Assembly: GCF_022749195.1 (NCBI RefSeq)
Contig: NZ_CP094226.1
Span: 770,001-834,000, forward strand
DNA: 64,000 bases
DNA from: Streptococcus oralis
GTDB lineage: Bacteria > Bacillota > Bacilli > Lactobacillales > Streptococcaceae
Reading direction: 5' to 3'
The first letter of the stretch is position 1. Each line of letters opens with the position of its first letter. A program made the translations under genes and the position numbers. Shown here piece after piece: positions 20,582 through 31,146 of this stretch. The notes under the pieces were generated by a model. It was not told the DNA's origin. It saw only the letters and a list, made by a program, of their open reading frames with translations, and did not search any database.

Positions 20582-20606
20582 AAGCTGGGAATTCCCAGCT
20601 TTTTTA
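20580..20606. terminator. Bidirectional terminator between permease and YitT genes
   Basis: AAAGCTGGG-AATT-CCCAGCTTT flanked by A and T runs; it serves both converging genes and overlaps the YitT stop codon. Confidence 0.92.
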
Positions 20607-21452
20607 ATCTTTCACATAAGTAAATCCTTCACCCAGAATTTCATGAGCCTCAGTGATGGTGATAAAGGCTTGAGGGTCGATTTTGTGAATCATATCTTTC
20701 ATTTTAACGATTTCGTTCCGACCTACGATACAGTAGATAATTTTTAAATCCTTTTTGCTGTAGTAGCCTTGACCAGATATAAAGGTAACGCCACGTCCGA
20801 GTTCATCGTTAATCTCTTTGGCCAATTGATCAGGATATTGGGTAATAATCATAAATCCTTTACCAGCATAACCTCCTTCGCCGATCAAGTCGATAACACG
20901 AGCGATGATAAAGTCAAATAAGAGGGTATAGGTAACTAGACGAAGATCCTGGAAGATAATCAAAATCAACATTAGGATAAAAAAGTCAATCCCAAAAAGC
21001 AATTTACCAATCGAAATATTAGTGTATTTGTTGAGGATACGGGCAACGATATCAGAGCCACCAGTGGTTCCACCAGCATTAAAGATAATTCCTAAACCAA
21101 CCCCCAGTAAGACTCCTGAGACTAAAGCGACAATGATGAGATCCCCTTGCAAGTCGATGTGCAAAGGAATGCGCTCAAAGATTGCTAGCCAAACGGAAAG
21201 TGAAATAGATCCTAGAAGGCTAGAGTAGAGGGTCTTAGGTCCAAATATCTTCCAAGCCAGGATAAATAAAGGGATATTGATTAAGAGGTTCATCAATGAG
21301 ACAGGAATTTTAAAAAGATAGTAGGTAATCAAGGTAATACCTGTCGCCCCTCCCTCAAATAAATGATAAGGAACAACAAAGTAGGTAAGACCGAAGGCAT
21401 AGATAGCAGCTCCAAGAATAATGGTGATAATCGGTTGAAGTTTTCGAATCAT
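20604..21452 (-). CDS. YitT family membrane protein (DUF161/DUF2179)
   Basis: The 282-aa protein has five or six N-terminal transmembrane helices (about residues 8-170), with the motif VPYHLFEGGATGITLI and GGTTGGSDIVARIL, then a C-terminal cytosolic DUF2179 domain (about 225-280). The function of the family is not established. The start follows GAGGAA on the minus strand, with a TATAAT about 40 nt upstream. It diverges from the DegV gene. Confidence 0.9.
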   Translation of the reverse strand: MIRKLQPIITIILGAAIYAFGLTYFVVPYHLFEGGATGITLITYYLFKIPVSLMNLLINIPLFILAWKIFGPKTLYSSLLGSISLSVWLAIFERIPLHIDLQGDLIIVALVSGVLLGVGLGIIFNAGGTTGGSDIVARILNKYTNISIGKLLFGIDFFILMLILIIFQDLRLVTYTLLFDFIIARVIDLIGEGGYAGKGFMIITQYPDQLAKEINDELGRGVTFISGQGYYSKKDLKIIYCIVGRNEIVKMKDMIHKIDPQAFITITEAHEILGEGFTYVKD

Positions 21453-21538
21453 GGCTGTTCCTCACTTTTCTATAGATAGATTATACCAAAAATTCAGTTC
21501 TTTTCATCGGATCACTGATGATTTTTTATCATTTTTTT

Positions 21539-21546
21539 GATATAAT
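21539..21546 (+). promoter_or_regulatory. Extended -10 promoter of the DegV gene
   Basis: TGATATAAT lies 53 nt before the ATG; the leader contains AAAGGAG early but no well-placed Shine-Dalgarno. Confidence 0.5.
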
Positions 21547-21593
21547 AAAGGAGAAAATCCCAATCCTATCGAGAAGAATAGAAAGATTGAATT

Positions 21594-22430
21594 ATGACAC
21601 AAGTAAAAATTGTAACGGACTCTTCTGTTACTATCGAACCAGAAGTAGTTAAAGAATTAAATATCACCGTTGTTCCTCTATCAGTTATGATTGATAGTGT
21701 GCTTTATTCGGATGCAGATTTGAAAGAGGGAGAATTCCTTCATCTTATGCAACAAAGCAAGAATCTGCCTAAAACAAGTCAGCCACCTGTGGGAGTGTTT
21801 GCTGAGATCTTTGAAGAACTAGGTAAAGATGACAGTCAAATTATCGCCATTCACATGTCCCATGCCTTGTCTGGAACTGTGGAAGCTGCTCGCCAAGGGG
21901 CAAGTCTCTCTACTGCTGATGTAACGGTTATTGATAGTTCCTTTACAGATCAAGCGATGAAGTTCCAAGTTGTTGAAGCCGCAAAACTTGCTAAAGAAGG
22001 TAAAGATTTAGAAACGATCTTGGCTCATGTAGAGGACGTCAAAAATCATACAGAACTCTATATCGGTGTTTCGACGCTAGAAAATTTAGTTAAAGGTGGT
22101 CGTATTGGACGTGTGACAGGATTACTAAGTTCCCTCTTGAATATTCGTGTAGTAATGCAGATGAAGAACCACGAACTCCAACCAATCGCCAAAGGACGTG
22201 GAGCGAAAACTTTCAAAAAGTGGCTTGAGGAATTAACCAATACTCTTTCCCAAAAATCAGTTGCAGAAATTGGAATCTCCTATGCTGGAACGAACGAATT
22301 GGCGAATGAGATGAAGGCATTATTGCAACCTTATGTTGAGAAGCCAATCTCTGTATTGGAAACTGGCTCTATTATTCAAACTCATACTGGAGAGAATGCT
22401 TGGGCAATTCTAATTCGCTACAATTCCTAA
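21594..22430 (+). CDS. DegV family fatty-acid-binding protein
   Basis: The 278-aa protein opens with [16 protein letters not shown], the DegV signature, and contains [11 protein letters not shown] and [13 protein letters not shown], which bind the carboxylate of a fatty acid. Members (FakB) present exogenous fatty acids to the FakA kinase for phosphorylation. No fakA is in this window. It lies ahead of the HU gene, an order also known in pneumococcus. Confidence 0.93.
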   Translation: MTQVKIVTDSSVTIEPEVVKELNITVVPLSVMIDSVLYSDADLKEGEFLHLMQQSKNLPKTSQPPVGVFAEIFEELGKDDSQIIAIHMSHALSGTVEAARQGASLSTADVTVIDSSFTDQAMKFQVVEAAKLAKEGKDLETILAHVEDVKNHTELYIGVSTLENLVKGGRIGRVTGLLSSLLNIRVVMQMKNHELQPIAKGRGAKTFKKWLEELTNTLSQKSVAEIGISYAGTNELANEMKALLQPYVEKPISVLETGSIIQTHTGENAWAILIRYNS

Positions 22431-22467
22431 AAAATAGAGAAAAAATGGTCAAAATAGTGTTTTTGAC

Positions 22468-22496
22468 TTGACCTATAGCCGATTTTAGGATATGAT
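22468..22496 (+). promoter_or_regulatory. Promoter of the HU gene
   Basis: TTGACC (22468-22473), a 17-bp spacer and TATGAT (22491-22496); AGGAGG-like TTGGAGG follows before the ATG. Confidence 0.75.
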
Positions 22497-22536
22497 TATA
22501 TTTGTTAATTAGAAATTATTTGGAGGATTTGTTAAC

Positions 22537-22812
22537 ATGGCAAACAAACAAGATTTGATCGCTAAAGTAGCAGAAGCTACAGAATTGACTAAGAAAGATT
22601 CAGCAGCAGCAGTTGACGCTGTATTTGCAGCAGTAACTGAATACCTTGCAGCTGGTGAAAAAGTTCAATTGATCGGTTTCGGTAACTTTGAAGTTCGTGA
22701 GCGTGCTGCACGTAAAGGTCGCAACCCACAAACTGGTAAAGAAATCAAAATCGCAGCTTCTAAAGTTCCAGCATTCAAAGCTGGTAAAGCTCTTAAAGAC
22801 GCTGTTAAATAA
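22537..22812 (+). CDS. hup: DNA-binding protein HU
   Basis: The 91-aa histone-like protein has the HU beta-arm motif [21 protein letters not shown] and ends [16 protein letters not shown]. It bends and compacts the nucleoid as a dimer. TTGGAGG lies 7-8 nt before the ATG. Codon use is highly biased, matching strong expression. It has its own promoter and terminator. Confidence 0.97.
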   Translation: MANKQDLIAKVAEATELTKKDSAAAVDAVFAAVTEYLAAGEKVQLIGFGNFEVRERAARKGRNPQTGKEIKIAASKVPAFKAGKALKDAVK

Positions 22813-22822
22813 TGAATTTTCA

Positions 22823-22868
22823 AAAAGCCTATTGTATCAAGCTTCATTGCTTGGTCGATAGGCTTTTT
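22823..22868 (+). terminator. Terminator after hup
   Basis: AAAAGCCTAT pairs with ATAGGCTTTT, enclosing a second stem (CAAGC/GCTTG), followed by T residues. Confidence 0.9.
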
Positions 22869-22943
22869 TTGTTTATTTGAAAAGTTGAGTTATCATTCTG
22901 TACAAAAAGAAAAAGGTTCCCATGTTTGAGAACCTTCTTTTCA

Positions 22944-23933
<990 letters not shown>

Positions 23934-23979
23934 CTAAACATCTCCTTCATTTTTTTTAGGGGAATCCCCAGACAATTTC

Positions 23980-24008
23980 ATTCTATCACTTTTGAAAAGC
24001 TTTGTCAC
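23980..24008 (-). promoter_or_regulatory. Promoter of ldh
   Basis: On the minus strand: GTGACA (24008-24003), a 17-bp spacer and TAGAAT (23985-23980), then a leader with GAAGGAGATG. Confidence 0.7.
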
Positions 24009-24029
24009 GAATATTCTATTCGGTTATCG

Positions 24030-24044
24030 ATGTAAACGTTTTAG
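24030..24044. promoter_or_regulatory. Possible cre (CcpA) site between ldh and gyrA
   Basis: TGTAAACGTTTTAG fits the first ten positions of the cre consensus TGWAANCGNTNWCA, with mismatches at the end. It lies about 25 bp upstream of the ldh -35 box, a position compatible with CcpA activation of ldh. Confidence 0.45.
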
Positions 24045-24077
24045 TGATTTCAGAAGGCTGAAATGAGGGACGAATTA

Positions 24078-24086
24078 TGGTATAAT
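24078..24086 (+). promoter_or_regulatory. Extended -10 promoter of gyrA
   Basis: TGGTATAAT, 38 nt before the gyrA ATG; GAGGCA acts as ribosome binding site. Confidence 0.6.
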
Positions 24087-24123
24087 ATATCTAATTACTA
24101 ATAGTGAAATGAGGCATTTATGA

Positions 24124-26592
24124 ATGCAGGATAAAAACTTAGTGAATGTTAATCTGACAAAGGAGATGAAGACCAGCTTTATCGACTACGCCATGAGTGT
24201 TATCGTAGCGCGTGCTCTTCCTGATGTTCGAGATGGCTTAAAACCAGTTCACCGTCGTATTCTTTACGGAATGAATGAACTAGGTGTTACTCCAGACAAA
24301 CCTCATAAAAAGTCAGCCCGTATTACAGGGGATGTTATGGGTAAATACCACCCACACGGTGATTCCTCTATTTACGAAGCCATGGTTCGTATGGCCCAGT
24401 GGTGGAGCTACCGTTACATGCTTGTTGATGGGCATGGAAACTTTGGTTCTATGGACGGGGACGGTGCTGCCGCGCAGCGGTACACTGAGGCACGTATGAG
24501 CAAGATTGCTCTTGAAATGCTTCGTGATATCAATAAAAACACCGTTGATTTCGTAGACAACTACGATGCTAACGAACGTGAACCCTTGGTCTTGCCAGCT
24601 CGTTTTCCAAACCTTTTGGTAAACGGAGCAACGGGTATTGCTGTTGGGATGGCAACCAATATTCCACCTCACAACTTGGGTGAAACCATTGATGCAGTGA
24701 AGTTGGTTATGGACAATCCTGAAGTGACGACTAAGGACTTGATGGAAGTCTTGCCTGGTCCAGATTTTCCAACCGGTGCCCTTGTCATGGGGAAATCAGG
24801 TATTCATAAGGCTTATGAGACTGGTAAAGGTTCCATTGTCCTTCGTTCTCGTACAGAGATTGAAACCACTAAGACGGGTCGTGAGCGGATTGTTGTAACG
24901 GAATTCCCTTATATGGTTAATAAAACCAAGGTACATGAGCATATTGTTCGCTTGGTTCAGGAAAAACGAATTGAGGGCATTACAGCCGTACGTGATGAGT
25001 CCAACCGTGAAGGCGTTCGCTTTGTAATCGAGGTTAAACGCGACGCGTCTGCCAACGTTATCCTTAACAACCTCTTCAAGATGACCCAGATGCAAACCAA
25101 CTTTGGTTTCAACATGTTGGCGATTGAAAATGGTGTGCCAAAAATCTTGTCCCTTCGTCAAATTTTGGATGCTTATATCGAGCACCAAAAAGAAGTGGTT
25201 GTTCGCCGTACTCGTTTTGACAAGGAAAAGGCGGAGGCGCGTGCGCACATCTTAGAAGGTCTTTTAATTGCACTTGACCATATCGACGAAGTGATTCGTA
25301 TCATTCGTGCCAGTGAAACAGATGCGGAAGCGCAAGCTGAGTTGATGAGCAAATTCAAGCTTTCTGAACGTCAAAGTCAAGCTATCCTTGATATGCGTCT
25401 TCGTCGTTTGACAGGATTGGAACGTGATAAGATTCAGTCTGAATATGATGAATTGATTGCCTTGATTGCAGATTTGGCTGATATTCTTGCCAAACCTGAA
25501 CGCGTGGCGCAAATTATCAAAGAGGAATTGGACGAAGTCAAACGCAAGTTTGGTGACAAGCGTCGTACGGAGTTGATGATCGGAGAAGTCTTAACTCTTG
25601 AAGATGAAGATTTGATTGAAGAAACGGATGTCTTGATTACCCTATCTAACAAGGGCTATATCAAACGTTTGGACCAAGGTGAGTTCACTGCTCAAAAACG
25701 TGGTGGCCGTGGAGTTCAAGGTACGGGAGTTAAGGATGATGACTTTGTGCGTGAGTTGGTTTCAACCAGCACCCATGATCATTTGCTCTTCTTTACTAAT
25801 AAAGGACGCGTATACCGACTAAAAGGTTATGAAATCCCTGAATATGGTCGTACCGCTAAGGGATTGCCAGTTGTCAATCTATTGAAGTTGGACGAAGGCG
25901 AGAGTATTCAGACCATTATCAACGTTGAGTCTGAACGTAGTGATGACGCCTATCTCTTCTTCACAACCCGTCACGGTATCGTGAAACGAACCAGTGTTAA
26001 AGAGTTCGCTAATATTCGTCAAAATGGACTTAAAGCTTTGAATCTCAAGGATGAAGATGAACTGATTAATGTCTTGCTGACAGAAGAAGATACGGATATT
26101 ATCATTGGTACCAAGTTTGGTTATGCTGTTCGCTTTAATCAATCAGCTGTTCGTGGCATGAGCCGTATCGCGACAGGTGTCCGAGGAGTCAATCTTCGTG
26201 AGGGTGACACAGTAGTTGGTGCTAGCGTGATTACGAACCAAGACGAGGTTCTTATCATCACTGAAAAAGGCTATGGTAAACGTACCCTTGCTACGGAATA
26301 CCCTACCAAAGGCCGTGGTGGTAAAGGGATGAAGACTGCCAATGTTGCTGAGAAGAATGGTCCTCTGGCAGGTCTCCTTACTGTTAAAGGAGATGAAGAC
26401 TTGATGATTATCACAGATACAGGTGTCATGATCCGTACAAATGTTGCCAATATTTCACAAACTGGACGCTCAACTATGGGAGTTAAGGTGATGCGTCTAG
26501 ATCAGGATGCTAAGATTGTGACCTTTACAACGGTTGCTGCGGCAGAGAAAGAAGAAGTTGGGACTGAAATTGAAACAGAAGGTGAAGCATAA
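24124..26592 (+). CDS. gyrA: DNA gyrase subunit A
   Basis: GyrA cleaves and rejoins DNA while gyrase introduces negative supercoils. The 822-aa protein has catalytic Tyr120 in [10 protein letters not shown]. The quinolone-resistance region is wild type, with Ser81 and Glu85 in [12 protein letters not shown]. The GyrA-box-like [10 protein letters not shown] and six C-terminal blades follow. The stop codon overlaps the srtA start (TAATG), so gyrA and srtA are cotranscribed, as in other mitis-group genomes. Confidence 0.98.
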   Translation: MQDKNLVNVNLTKEMKTSFIDYAMSVIVARALPDVRDGLKPVHRRILYGMNELGVTPDKPHKKSARITGDVMGKYHPHGDSSIYEAMVRMAQWWSYRYMLVDGHGNFGSMDGDGAAAQRYTEARMSKIALEMLRDINKNTVDFVDNYDANEREPLVLPARFPNLLVNGATGIAVGMATNIPPHNLGETIDAVKLVMDNPEVTTKDLMEVLPGPDFPTGALVMGKSGIHKAYETGKGSIVLRSRTEIETTKTGRERIVVTEFPYMVNKTKVHEHIVRLVQEKRIEGITAVRDESNREGVRFVIEVKRDASANVILNNLFKMTQMQTNFGFNMLAIENGVPKILSLRQILDAYIEHQKEVVVRRTRFDKEKAEARAHILEGLLIALDHIDEVIRIIRASETDAEAQAELMSKFKLSERQSQAILDMRLRRLTGLERDKIQSEYDELIALIADLADILAKPERVAQIIKEELDEVKRKFGDKRRTELMIGEVLTLEDEDLIEETDVLITLSNKGYIKRLDQGEFTAQKRGGRGVQGTGVKDDDFVRELVSTSTHDHLLFFTNKGRVYRLKGYEIPEYGRTAKGLPVVNLLKLDEGESIQTIINVESERSDDAYLFFTTRHGIVKRTSVKEFANIRQNGLKALNLKDEDELINVLLTEEDTDIIIGTKFGYAVRFNQSAVRGMSRIATGVRGVNLREGDTVVGASVITNQDEVLIITEKGYGKRTLATEYPTKGRGGKGMKTANVAEKNGPLAGLLTVKGDEDLMIITDTGVMIRTNVANISQTGRSTMGVKVMRLDQDAKIVTFTTVAAAEKEEVGTEIETEGEA

Positions 26593-27338
26593 TGTCTCAT
26601 AAAAAAACGAAAAATAAGAAGAATAAACGGAGAAATCTATTTATTAATATTTTAGCGGGTTTCTTAATTCTTTTATCGCTAGCTTTAATTTTTAATTCAA
26701 AGATTCGTGATCTCTTTTTGGTCTGGAATACCAATAAATACCAAGTCAATCAAGTCACTAAGGAAAATATAGATGAAAATCTAAAAACCGAAGGAAATTT
26801 TGATTTTGACTCTGTTAAGTCTATTTCCTCCGAAGCTGTATTGGCTTCACAATGGGATGCTCAGAAACTTCCCGTTATTGGAGGTATTGCTATTCCCGAA
26901 GTTGAGATTAACTTACCGATTTTTAAAGGCTTGGATAATGTAAACTTGTTCTACGGAGCAGGGACCATGAAACCAGATCAAAAAATGGGAGAAGGGAACT
27001 ATTCTCTAGCAAGTCACCATATCTTTACTGCTGAAAATGCCAGTCAAATGCTCTTCTCACCTTTGGTCAATGCCAAAGCAGGTATGAAAATTTATCTGAC
27101 GGATAAGGATAAAGTTTATACTTATGAGATTACAGAAGTAAAACGTGTTACACCAGACCGTGTAGATGAAATCGATGATCGTATTGGTGTGCAGGAAATT
27201 ACTTTGGTTACTTGTGTTGATTATAATGAAACCGAGCGTATAATTGTCAAAGGTATCTTCAAAGACTCAAAGGCTTATTCTGAGACTTCTGAGGATATTT
27301 TGAAGGCCTTTAATCAACCGTATAGACAACGATATTAA
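26592..27338 (+). CDS. srtA: Sortase A (class A)
   Basis: SrtA cuts LPxTG surface proteins and links them to the cell wall. The 248-aa protein has an N-terminal anchor (about residues 14-40) after a lysine-rich start. The catalytic residues are His142 in SLASHHIF, Cys208 in LVTCVDY and Arg216, the same numbering as in S. pyogenes SrtA. It overlaps gyrA by one base and has its own terminator. Confidence 0.97.
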   Translation: MSHKKTKNKKNKRRNLFINILAGFLILLSLALIFNSKIRDLFLVWNTNKYQVNQVTKENIDENLKTEGNFDFDSVKSISSEAVLASQWDAQKLPVIGGIAIPEVEINLPIFKGLDNVNLFYGAGTMKPDQKMGEGNYSLASHHIFTAENASQMLFSPLVNAKAGMKIYLTDKDKVYTYEITEVKRVTPDRVDEIDDRIGVQEITLVTCVDYNETERIIVKGIFKDSKAYSETSEDILKAFNQPYRQRY

Positions 27339-27347
27339 GAATGAATG

Positions 27348-27378
27348 AACCAGTGAAGTGCTATTTCACTGGTTTTTT
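27348..27378 (+). terminator. Terminator of the gyrA-srtA operon
   Basis: AACCAGTGAA pairs with TTCACTGGTT, followed by TTTT. Confidence 0.92.
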
Positions 27379-27410
27379 ATATGAACAAATAGAATCAAAA
27401 TAGTTCATAT
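27379..27410. repeat. Inverted repeat ATATGAAC/GTTCATAT
   Basis: Perfect 8-bp arms 16 nt apart, right after the srtA terminator and about 130 bp before the FNT gene. Operator or structural element; no regulator named. Confidence 0.4.
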
Positions 27411-27469
27411 GAAAAAGGTTTGTAAGCCTTACGATATAGATTTTTAAGATAAATATTTTAGAAATTTAC

Positions 27470-27507
27470 GGAAAACGCTTTCTAGAAAACAAGAATTATG
27501 TTATAAT
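27470..27507 (+). promoter_or_regulatory. cre-like site overlapping the promoter of the formate/nitrite channel gene
   Basis: GGAAAACGCTTTCT (27470-27483) is near-palindromic and fits the cre consensus except for its first and last bases. It overlaps the expected -35 region of TATAAT at 27502-27507, a position typical of CcpA repression. Confidence 0.6.
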
Positions 27508-27537
27508 TATCACAAATAAAAGTTTAGGAGTTTTTTT

Positions 27538-28335
27538 ATGGTCTCTTCAGAATTTATTTCAAAGATTGAATTTGCTTGCAAAAAGAAAGAAAGTCTTTAT
27601 AGCCAAAGTAAGTTTAAGTATGCGATTCGTTCCATGTTTGCAGGTGCTTTTCTGACATTTAGTACGGCTGCGGGTGCAGTTGGGGCTGACTTGATTAATA
27701 AGATCGCTCCAGGTAGTGGACGTTTTCTCTTCCCATTTGTTTTTGCTTGGGGATTGGCCTACAGTGTTTTCTTAAATGCTGAGCTGGTAACTTCAAATAT
27801 GATGTTCTTGACAGCTGGTAGTTTCTTGAAAAAAATCTCTTGGAGAAAAACAGCTGAAATTTTACTTTACTGTACTTTGTTCAACCTTATCGGTGCTTTG
27901 ATAGCAGGTTGGGGCTTTGCCCACTCAGCAGCCTATGCAAATCTAACACATGATAGCTTCATTTCAGGGGTTGTAGAGATGAAGTTAGGTCGTTCCAATG
28001 AGTTAGTCCTACTTGAAGGTATTTTAGCCAATATCTTTGTGAACATTGCTATTCTTTCATTTGTTTTGGTGAAAGACGGTGGGGCTAAACTTTGGCTTGT
28101 TTTGTCAGCAATTTACATGTTTGTATTCTTAACAAACGAACACATTGCTGCGAACTTTGCTTCTTTTGCGATTGTTAAGTTCAGTGTTGCAGCTGATTCT
28201 ATTGCTAACTTTGACATACCTAATATTCTTCGTCACTGGGGTGTAACCTTTGTCGGGAACTTTATCGGAGGAGGTCTCTTGATGGGCTTGCCATACGCCT
28301 TCCTCAATAAAAACGAAGATACTTATGTCGATTAA
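27538..28335 (+). CDS. Formate/nitrite transporter (FNT/FocA family)
   Basis: The 265-aa protein has six predicted transmembrane helices and the FNT arrangement with MFAGAFLTFSTAAGAVGADL near residue 35 and NEHIAANFASFAIV in the later half. FNT pentamers pass formate, nitrite or hydrosulfide anions; in a lactic streptococcus formate from pyruvate formate-lyase is the likely substrate, but this is inference. TAGGAG precedes the ATG by 8-9 nt. A cre-like site over the promoter suggests glucose repression. Confidence 0.9.
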   Translation: MVSSEFISKIEFACKKKESLYSQSKFKYAIRSMFAGAFLTFSTAAGAVGADLINKIAPGSGRFLFPFVFAWGLAYSVFLNAELVTSNMMFLTAGSFLKKISWRKTAEILLYCTLFNLIGALIAGWGFAHSAAYANLTHDSFISGVVEMKLGRSNELVLLEGILANIFVNIAILSFVLVKDGGAKLWLVLSAIYMFVFLTNEHIAANFASFAIVKFSVAADSIANFDIPNILRHWGVTFVGNFIGGGLLMGLPYAFLNKNEDTYVD

Positions 28336-28341
28336 AGAAAT

Positions 28342-28368
28342 GAGCACGAGTTAATCGTGCTTTTTTGT
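28342..28368 (+). terminator. Terminator after the FNT gene
   Basis: AGCACGA-GTTAA-TCGTGCT followed by T6. Confidence 0.9.
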
Positions 28369-28377
28369 TTGATGTGT

Positions 28378-28440
28378 AAGACTAGTCATAGTTGTTTCTT
28401 ATATCAAAATATAGAAAATCAGTATTGGAAAAGACTAGTC
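28378..28440 (+). repeat. Paired AAGACTAGTC elements upstream of metY
   Basis: The 10-mer AAGACTAGTC occurs at 28378-28387 and again at 28431-28440, 53 bp apart (five helical turns). Each contains the perfect 8-bp palindrome GACTAGTC. The second sits between TTGGAA (28425-28430) and TACAAT (28449-28454), the probable metY promoter. This looks like a regulator binding pair. Confidence 0.6.
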
Positions 28441-28485
28441 CAAGATGATACAATATCCCTAATGAAGCTATTTGGAGGTCGTCTT

Positions 28486-29766
28486 ATGACTCGTGATTTT
28501 AAATTTGAAACCCTACAATTACATGCTGGACAAGTAGTTGATCCAGCGACCAAATCTCGTGCAGTACCTATTTATCAAACAACATCCTTCGTTTTTGATG
28601 ACACGCAGGAAGGTGCAGATCTGTTTGCCTTGAGAAAACCAGGCAATATCTATACTCGTATCACAAATCCTACAACAGCAGCATTTGAAGAAAGAATCGC
28701 AGCTCTTGAAGGTGGTGTTGGAGCACTAGCGACAGCATCAGGTATGGCTGCTGTAACCTACACTATTTTGGCGCTTGCTCACGCAGGTGACCATGTGGTA
28801 GCGGCGTCAACTATTTATGGTGGGACCTTCAACCTCTTGAAGGAAACCCTTCCTCGTTATGGGATCACAACTACCTTTGTGGATGTGGATAATTTGGAGG
28901 AAGTTGAAGCAGCTATCGGTGACAATACCAAACTTGTCTTGATTGAAACCTTGGGGAATCCCTTGATTAACATTCCTGACTTAGAAAAATTGGCTGAGAT
29001 TGCGCATAAACACCAGATTCCTCTCGTTTCGGACAACACTTTTGCCACACCATATTTGATTAACGTCTTCTCTCACGGTGTAGATATTGCCATTCACTCA
29101 GCAACTAAGTTTATCGGTGGGCATGGTACGACTATTGGAGGAGTGATTGTTGATAGTGGTCGTTTTGACTGGGCAGCTTCAGGGAAATTCCCTCAATTTG
29201 TTGAGGAAGATCCGAGCTACCATAACTTGAGCTATACTCGTGATGTGGGTGCGGCAGCATTTATTATCGCTGTTCGTGTTCAATTGCTTCGTGATACAGG
29301 TGCTGCCTTATCACCGTTTAATGCCTTTCTCTTGCTCCAAGGGCTTGAAACTCTCTCTCTTCGTGTGGAACGCCATGTGCAAAATGCAGAGAAAATTGTT
29401 GATTTCCTTGTCAACCATCCTAAGGTAGAAAAAGTCAACTATCCAAAACTTGCAGACAGTCCATATCATGTTTTGGCTGAGAAATATTTGCCAAAAGGTG
29501 TGGGTTCAATCTTTACCTTCCATGTTAAAGGTGGAGAGGCAGAAGCTCGCAAGGTGATTGATAATTTGGAAATCTTCTCTGACCTTGCTAACGTAGCGGA
29601 TGCCAAATCGCTTGTTGTCCATCCTGCGACAACCACTCACGGTCAGTTGTCAGAAAAAGATCTAGAAGCAGCAGGTGTCACACCAAACCAAATCCGCTTG
29701 TCGATTGGTCTTGAAAATGTAGAGGATTTGATTGAAGATTTGCGCTTGGCATTGGAAAAAATTTAA
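28486..29766 (+). CDS. metY: O-acetylhomoserine sulfhydrylase / aminocarboxypropyltransferase
   Basis: This 426-aa PLP enzyme of the Cys/Met metabolism family makes homocysteine from O-acetylhomoserine and sulfide. Visible motifs are YTRITNPTTAAFEERIAALE, ATASGMAAV, the PLP-lysine region IHSATKFIGGHGTTIGGV and the C-terminal substrate segment SLVVHPATTTH. The start ATG 28486 follows TTGGAGGT; the frame extends upstream without a good start. The long insertion after the PLP lysine favours MetY over MetB/MetC. Paired palindromes in the promoter suggest sulfur-responsive control. Confidence 0.92.
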   Translation: MTRDFKFETLQLHAGQVVDPATKSRAVPIYQTTSFVFDDTQEGADLFALRKPGNIYTRITNPTTAAFEERIAALEGGVGALATASGMAAVTYTILALAHAGDHVVAASTIYGGTFNLLKETLPRYGITTTFVDVDNLEEVEAAIGDNTKLVLIETLGNPLINIPDLEKLAEIAHKHQIPLVSDNTFATPYLINVFSHGVDIAIHSATKFIGGHGTTIGGVIVDSGRFDWAASGKFPQFVEEDPSYHNLSYTRDVGAAAFIIAVRVQLLRDTGAALSPFNAFLLLQGLETLSLRVERHVQNAEKIVDFLVNHPKVEKVNYPKLADSPYHVLAEKYLPKGVGSIFTFHVKGGEAEARKVIDNLEIFSDLANVADAKSLVVHPATTTHGQLSEKDLEAAGVTPNQIRLSIGLENVEDLIEDLRLALEKI

Positions 29767-29778
29767 AGTAAAAGATAT

Positions 29779-29808
29779 AAACAGTGGGTTTCGACTCACT
29801 GTTTTTGA
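29779..29808 (+). terminator. Terminator after metY
   Basis: ACAGTGGGT pairs with ACTCACTGT (one G-T) around TTCG, followed by TTTT. Confidence 0.85.
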
Positions 29809-29860
29809 TTTTCCCTCAAGCATGATATAATGGTTACAGAAGTCTAGAAAGAGGAAAGTT

Positions 29861-31135
29861 ATGAACGAAATCAAATGTCCCAACTGTGGGGAAGTCTTTA
29901 CAGTAAATGAGAGTCAGTATGCGGAACTCTTATCCCAAGTGAGAACGGTTGAGTTTGATAAGGAACTGCACGATCGAATGAAGCAGGAGCTGGCCTTAGC
30001 TGAGCAAAAGGCCATGAATGAACAACAGACTAAACTGGCTCAAAAAGATCAAGAAATTGCGCAATTGCAGAGTCAAATCCAAAACTTTGATACAGAAAAA
30101 GAATTAGCTAAGAAAGAAGTTGAACAGACAAGCCATGAGGCTTTATTGGCCAAGGACAAGGAAGTGCAGGCCTTGGAAAGCCAATTGGCCACCTTGCGTT
30201 TGGAGCATGAAAATCAACTGCAAAAGACCCTTTCTGATTTAGAAAGAGAGCGTGATCAGGTCAAAAACCAGCTCCTCTTGCAAGAAAAGGAAAATGAGCT
30301 GTCTTTGGCTTCTGTTAAGCAGAATTACGAAGCCCAGCTTAAGGCAGCCAGTGAACAGGTCGAGTTCTATAAGAATTTCAAAGCCCAACAATCAACCAAG
30401 GCAATTGGGGAAAGTTTGGAACAGTATGCAGAGAGTGAGTTTAACAAGGTACGTAGTTTCGCCTTTCCAAATGCCTACTTTGAGAAGGATAACAAGGTCT
30501 CTGCGCGTGGATCTAAGGGAGACTTTATCTTCCGTGAATGTGATGAAAATGGAGTGGAAATTATTTCCATCATGTTTGAGATGAAAAACGAAGCGGATGG
30601 GACGGAGAAGAAGCATAAGAACTCGGATTTTTACAAAGAATTAGACAAGGACCGTCGGGAGAAAAACTGCGAATATGCGGTTCTGGTGACCATGCTAGAA
30701 GCAGATAACGACTACTTTAATACAGGGATTGTTGATGTCAGCCACGAGTATGAAAAGATGTATGTGGTCCGTCCTCAATTCTTTATTCAGTTGATTGGGC
30801 TCTTGCGTAATGCAGCGTTTAATTCACTTAAATACAAGCAAGAGTTAGCCTTGGTTCGAGAGCAAAATATCGATATTACACATTTTGAGGAAGATTTGGA
30901 TGCCTTTAAACTAGCCTTTGCCAAAAACTACAACTCTGCTTCGACCAACTTTGGAAAAGCAATCGATGAAATCGACAAGGCCATCAAACGGATGGAGGAA
31001 GTCAAAAAGTTCCTAACCACATCTGAAAACCAACTCCGCCTCGCTAATAACAAATTGGAAGATGTTTCAGTTAAAAAATTGACCCGAAAAAATCCAACTA
31101 TGAAAGCGAAATTTGAAGCGCTGAAGGGGGAGTGA
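29861..31135 (+). CDS. DUF2130 domain protein with zinc ribbon and coiled coil
   Basis: The 424-aa protein begins with a short CPNCGEVF motif (half a zinc ribbon), then a long Gln/Glu-rich coiled coil (about residues 25-175), then the DUF2130 domain (about 180-380). That domain has the nuclease-like stretch KGDFIFRECDENGVEIISIMFE and the segment FEMKNEADGTEKKHKNSDF. Function unproven; restriction-endonuclease-like folds have been suggested for such domains. GAGGAAAG precedes the ATG. A TATAAT at about 29826 is a likely promoter. Confidence 0.88.
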   Translation: MNEIKCPNCGEVFTVNESQYAELLSQVRTVEFDKELHDRMKQELALAEQKAMNEQQTKLAQKDQEIAQLQSQIQNFDTEKELAKKEVEQTSHEALLAKDKEVQALESQLATLRLEHENQLQKTLSDLERERDQVKNQLLLQEKENELSLASVKQNYEAQLKAASEQVEFYKNFKAQQSTKAIGESLEQYAESEFNKVRSFAFPNAYFEKDNKVSARGSKGDFIFRECDENGVEIISIMFEMKNEADGTEKKHKNSDFYKELDKDRREKNCEYAVLVTMLEADNDYFNTGIVDVSHEYEKMYVVRPQFFIQLIGLLRNAAFNSLKYKQELALVREQNIDITHFEEDLDAFKLAFAKNYNSASTNFGKAIDEIDKAIKRMEEVKKFLTTSENQLRLANNKLEDVSVKKLTRKNPTMKAKFEALKGE

Positions 31136-31146
31136 GAAAGAAAATA

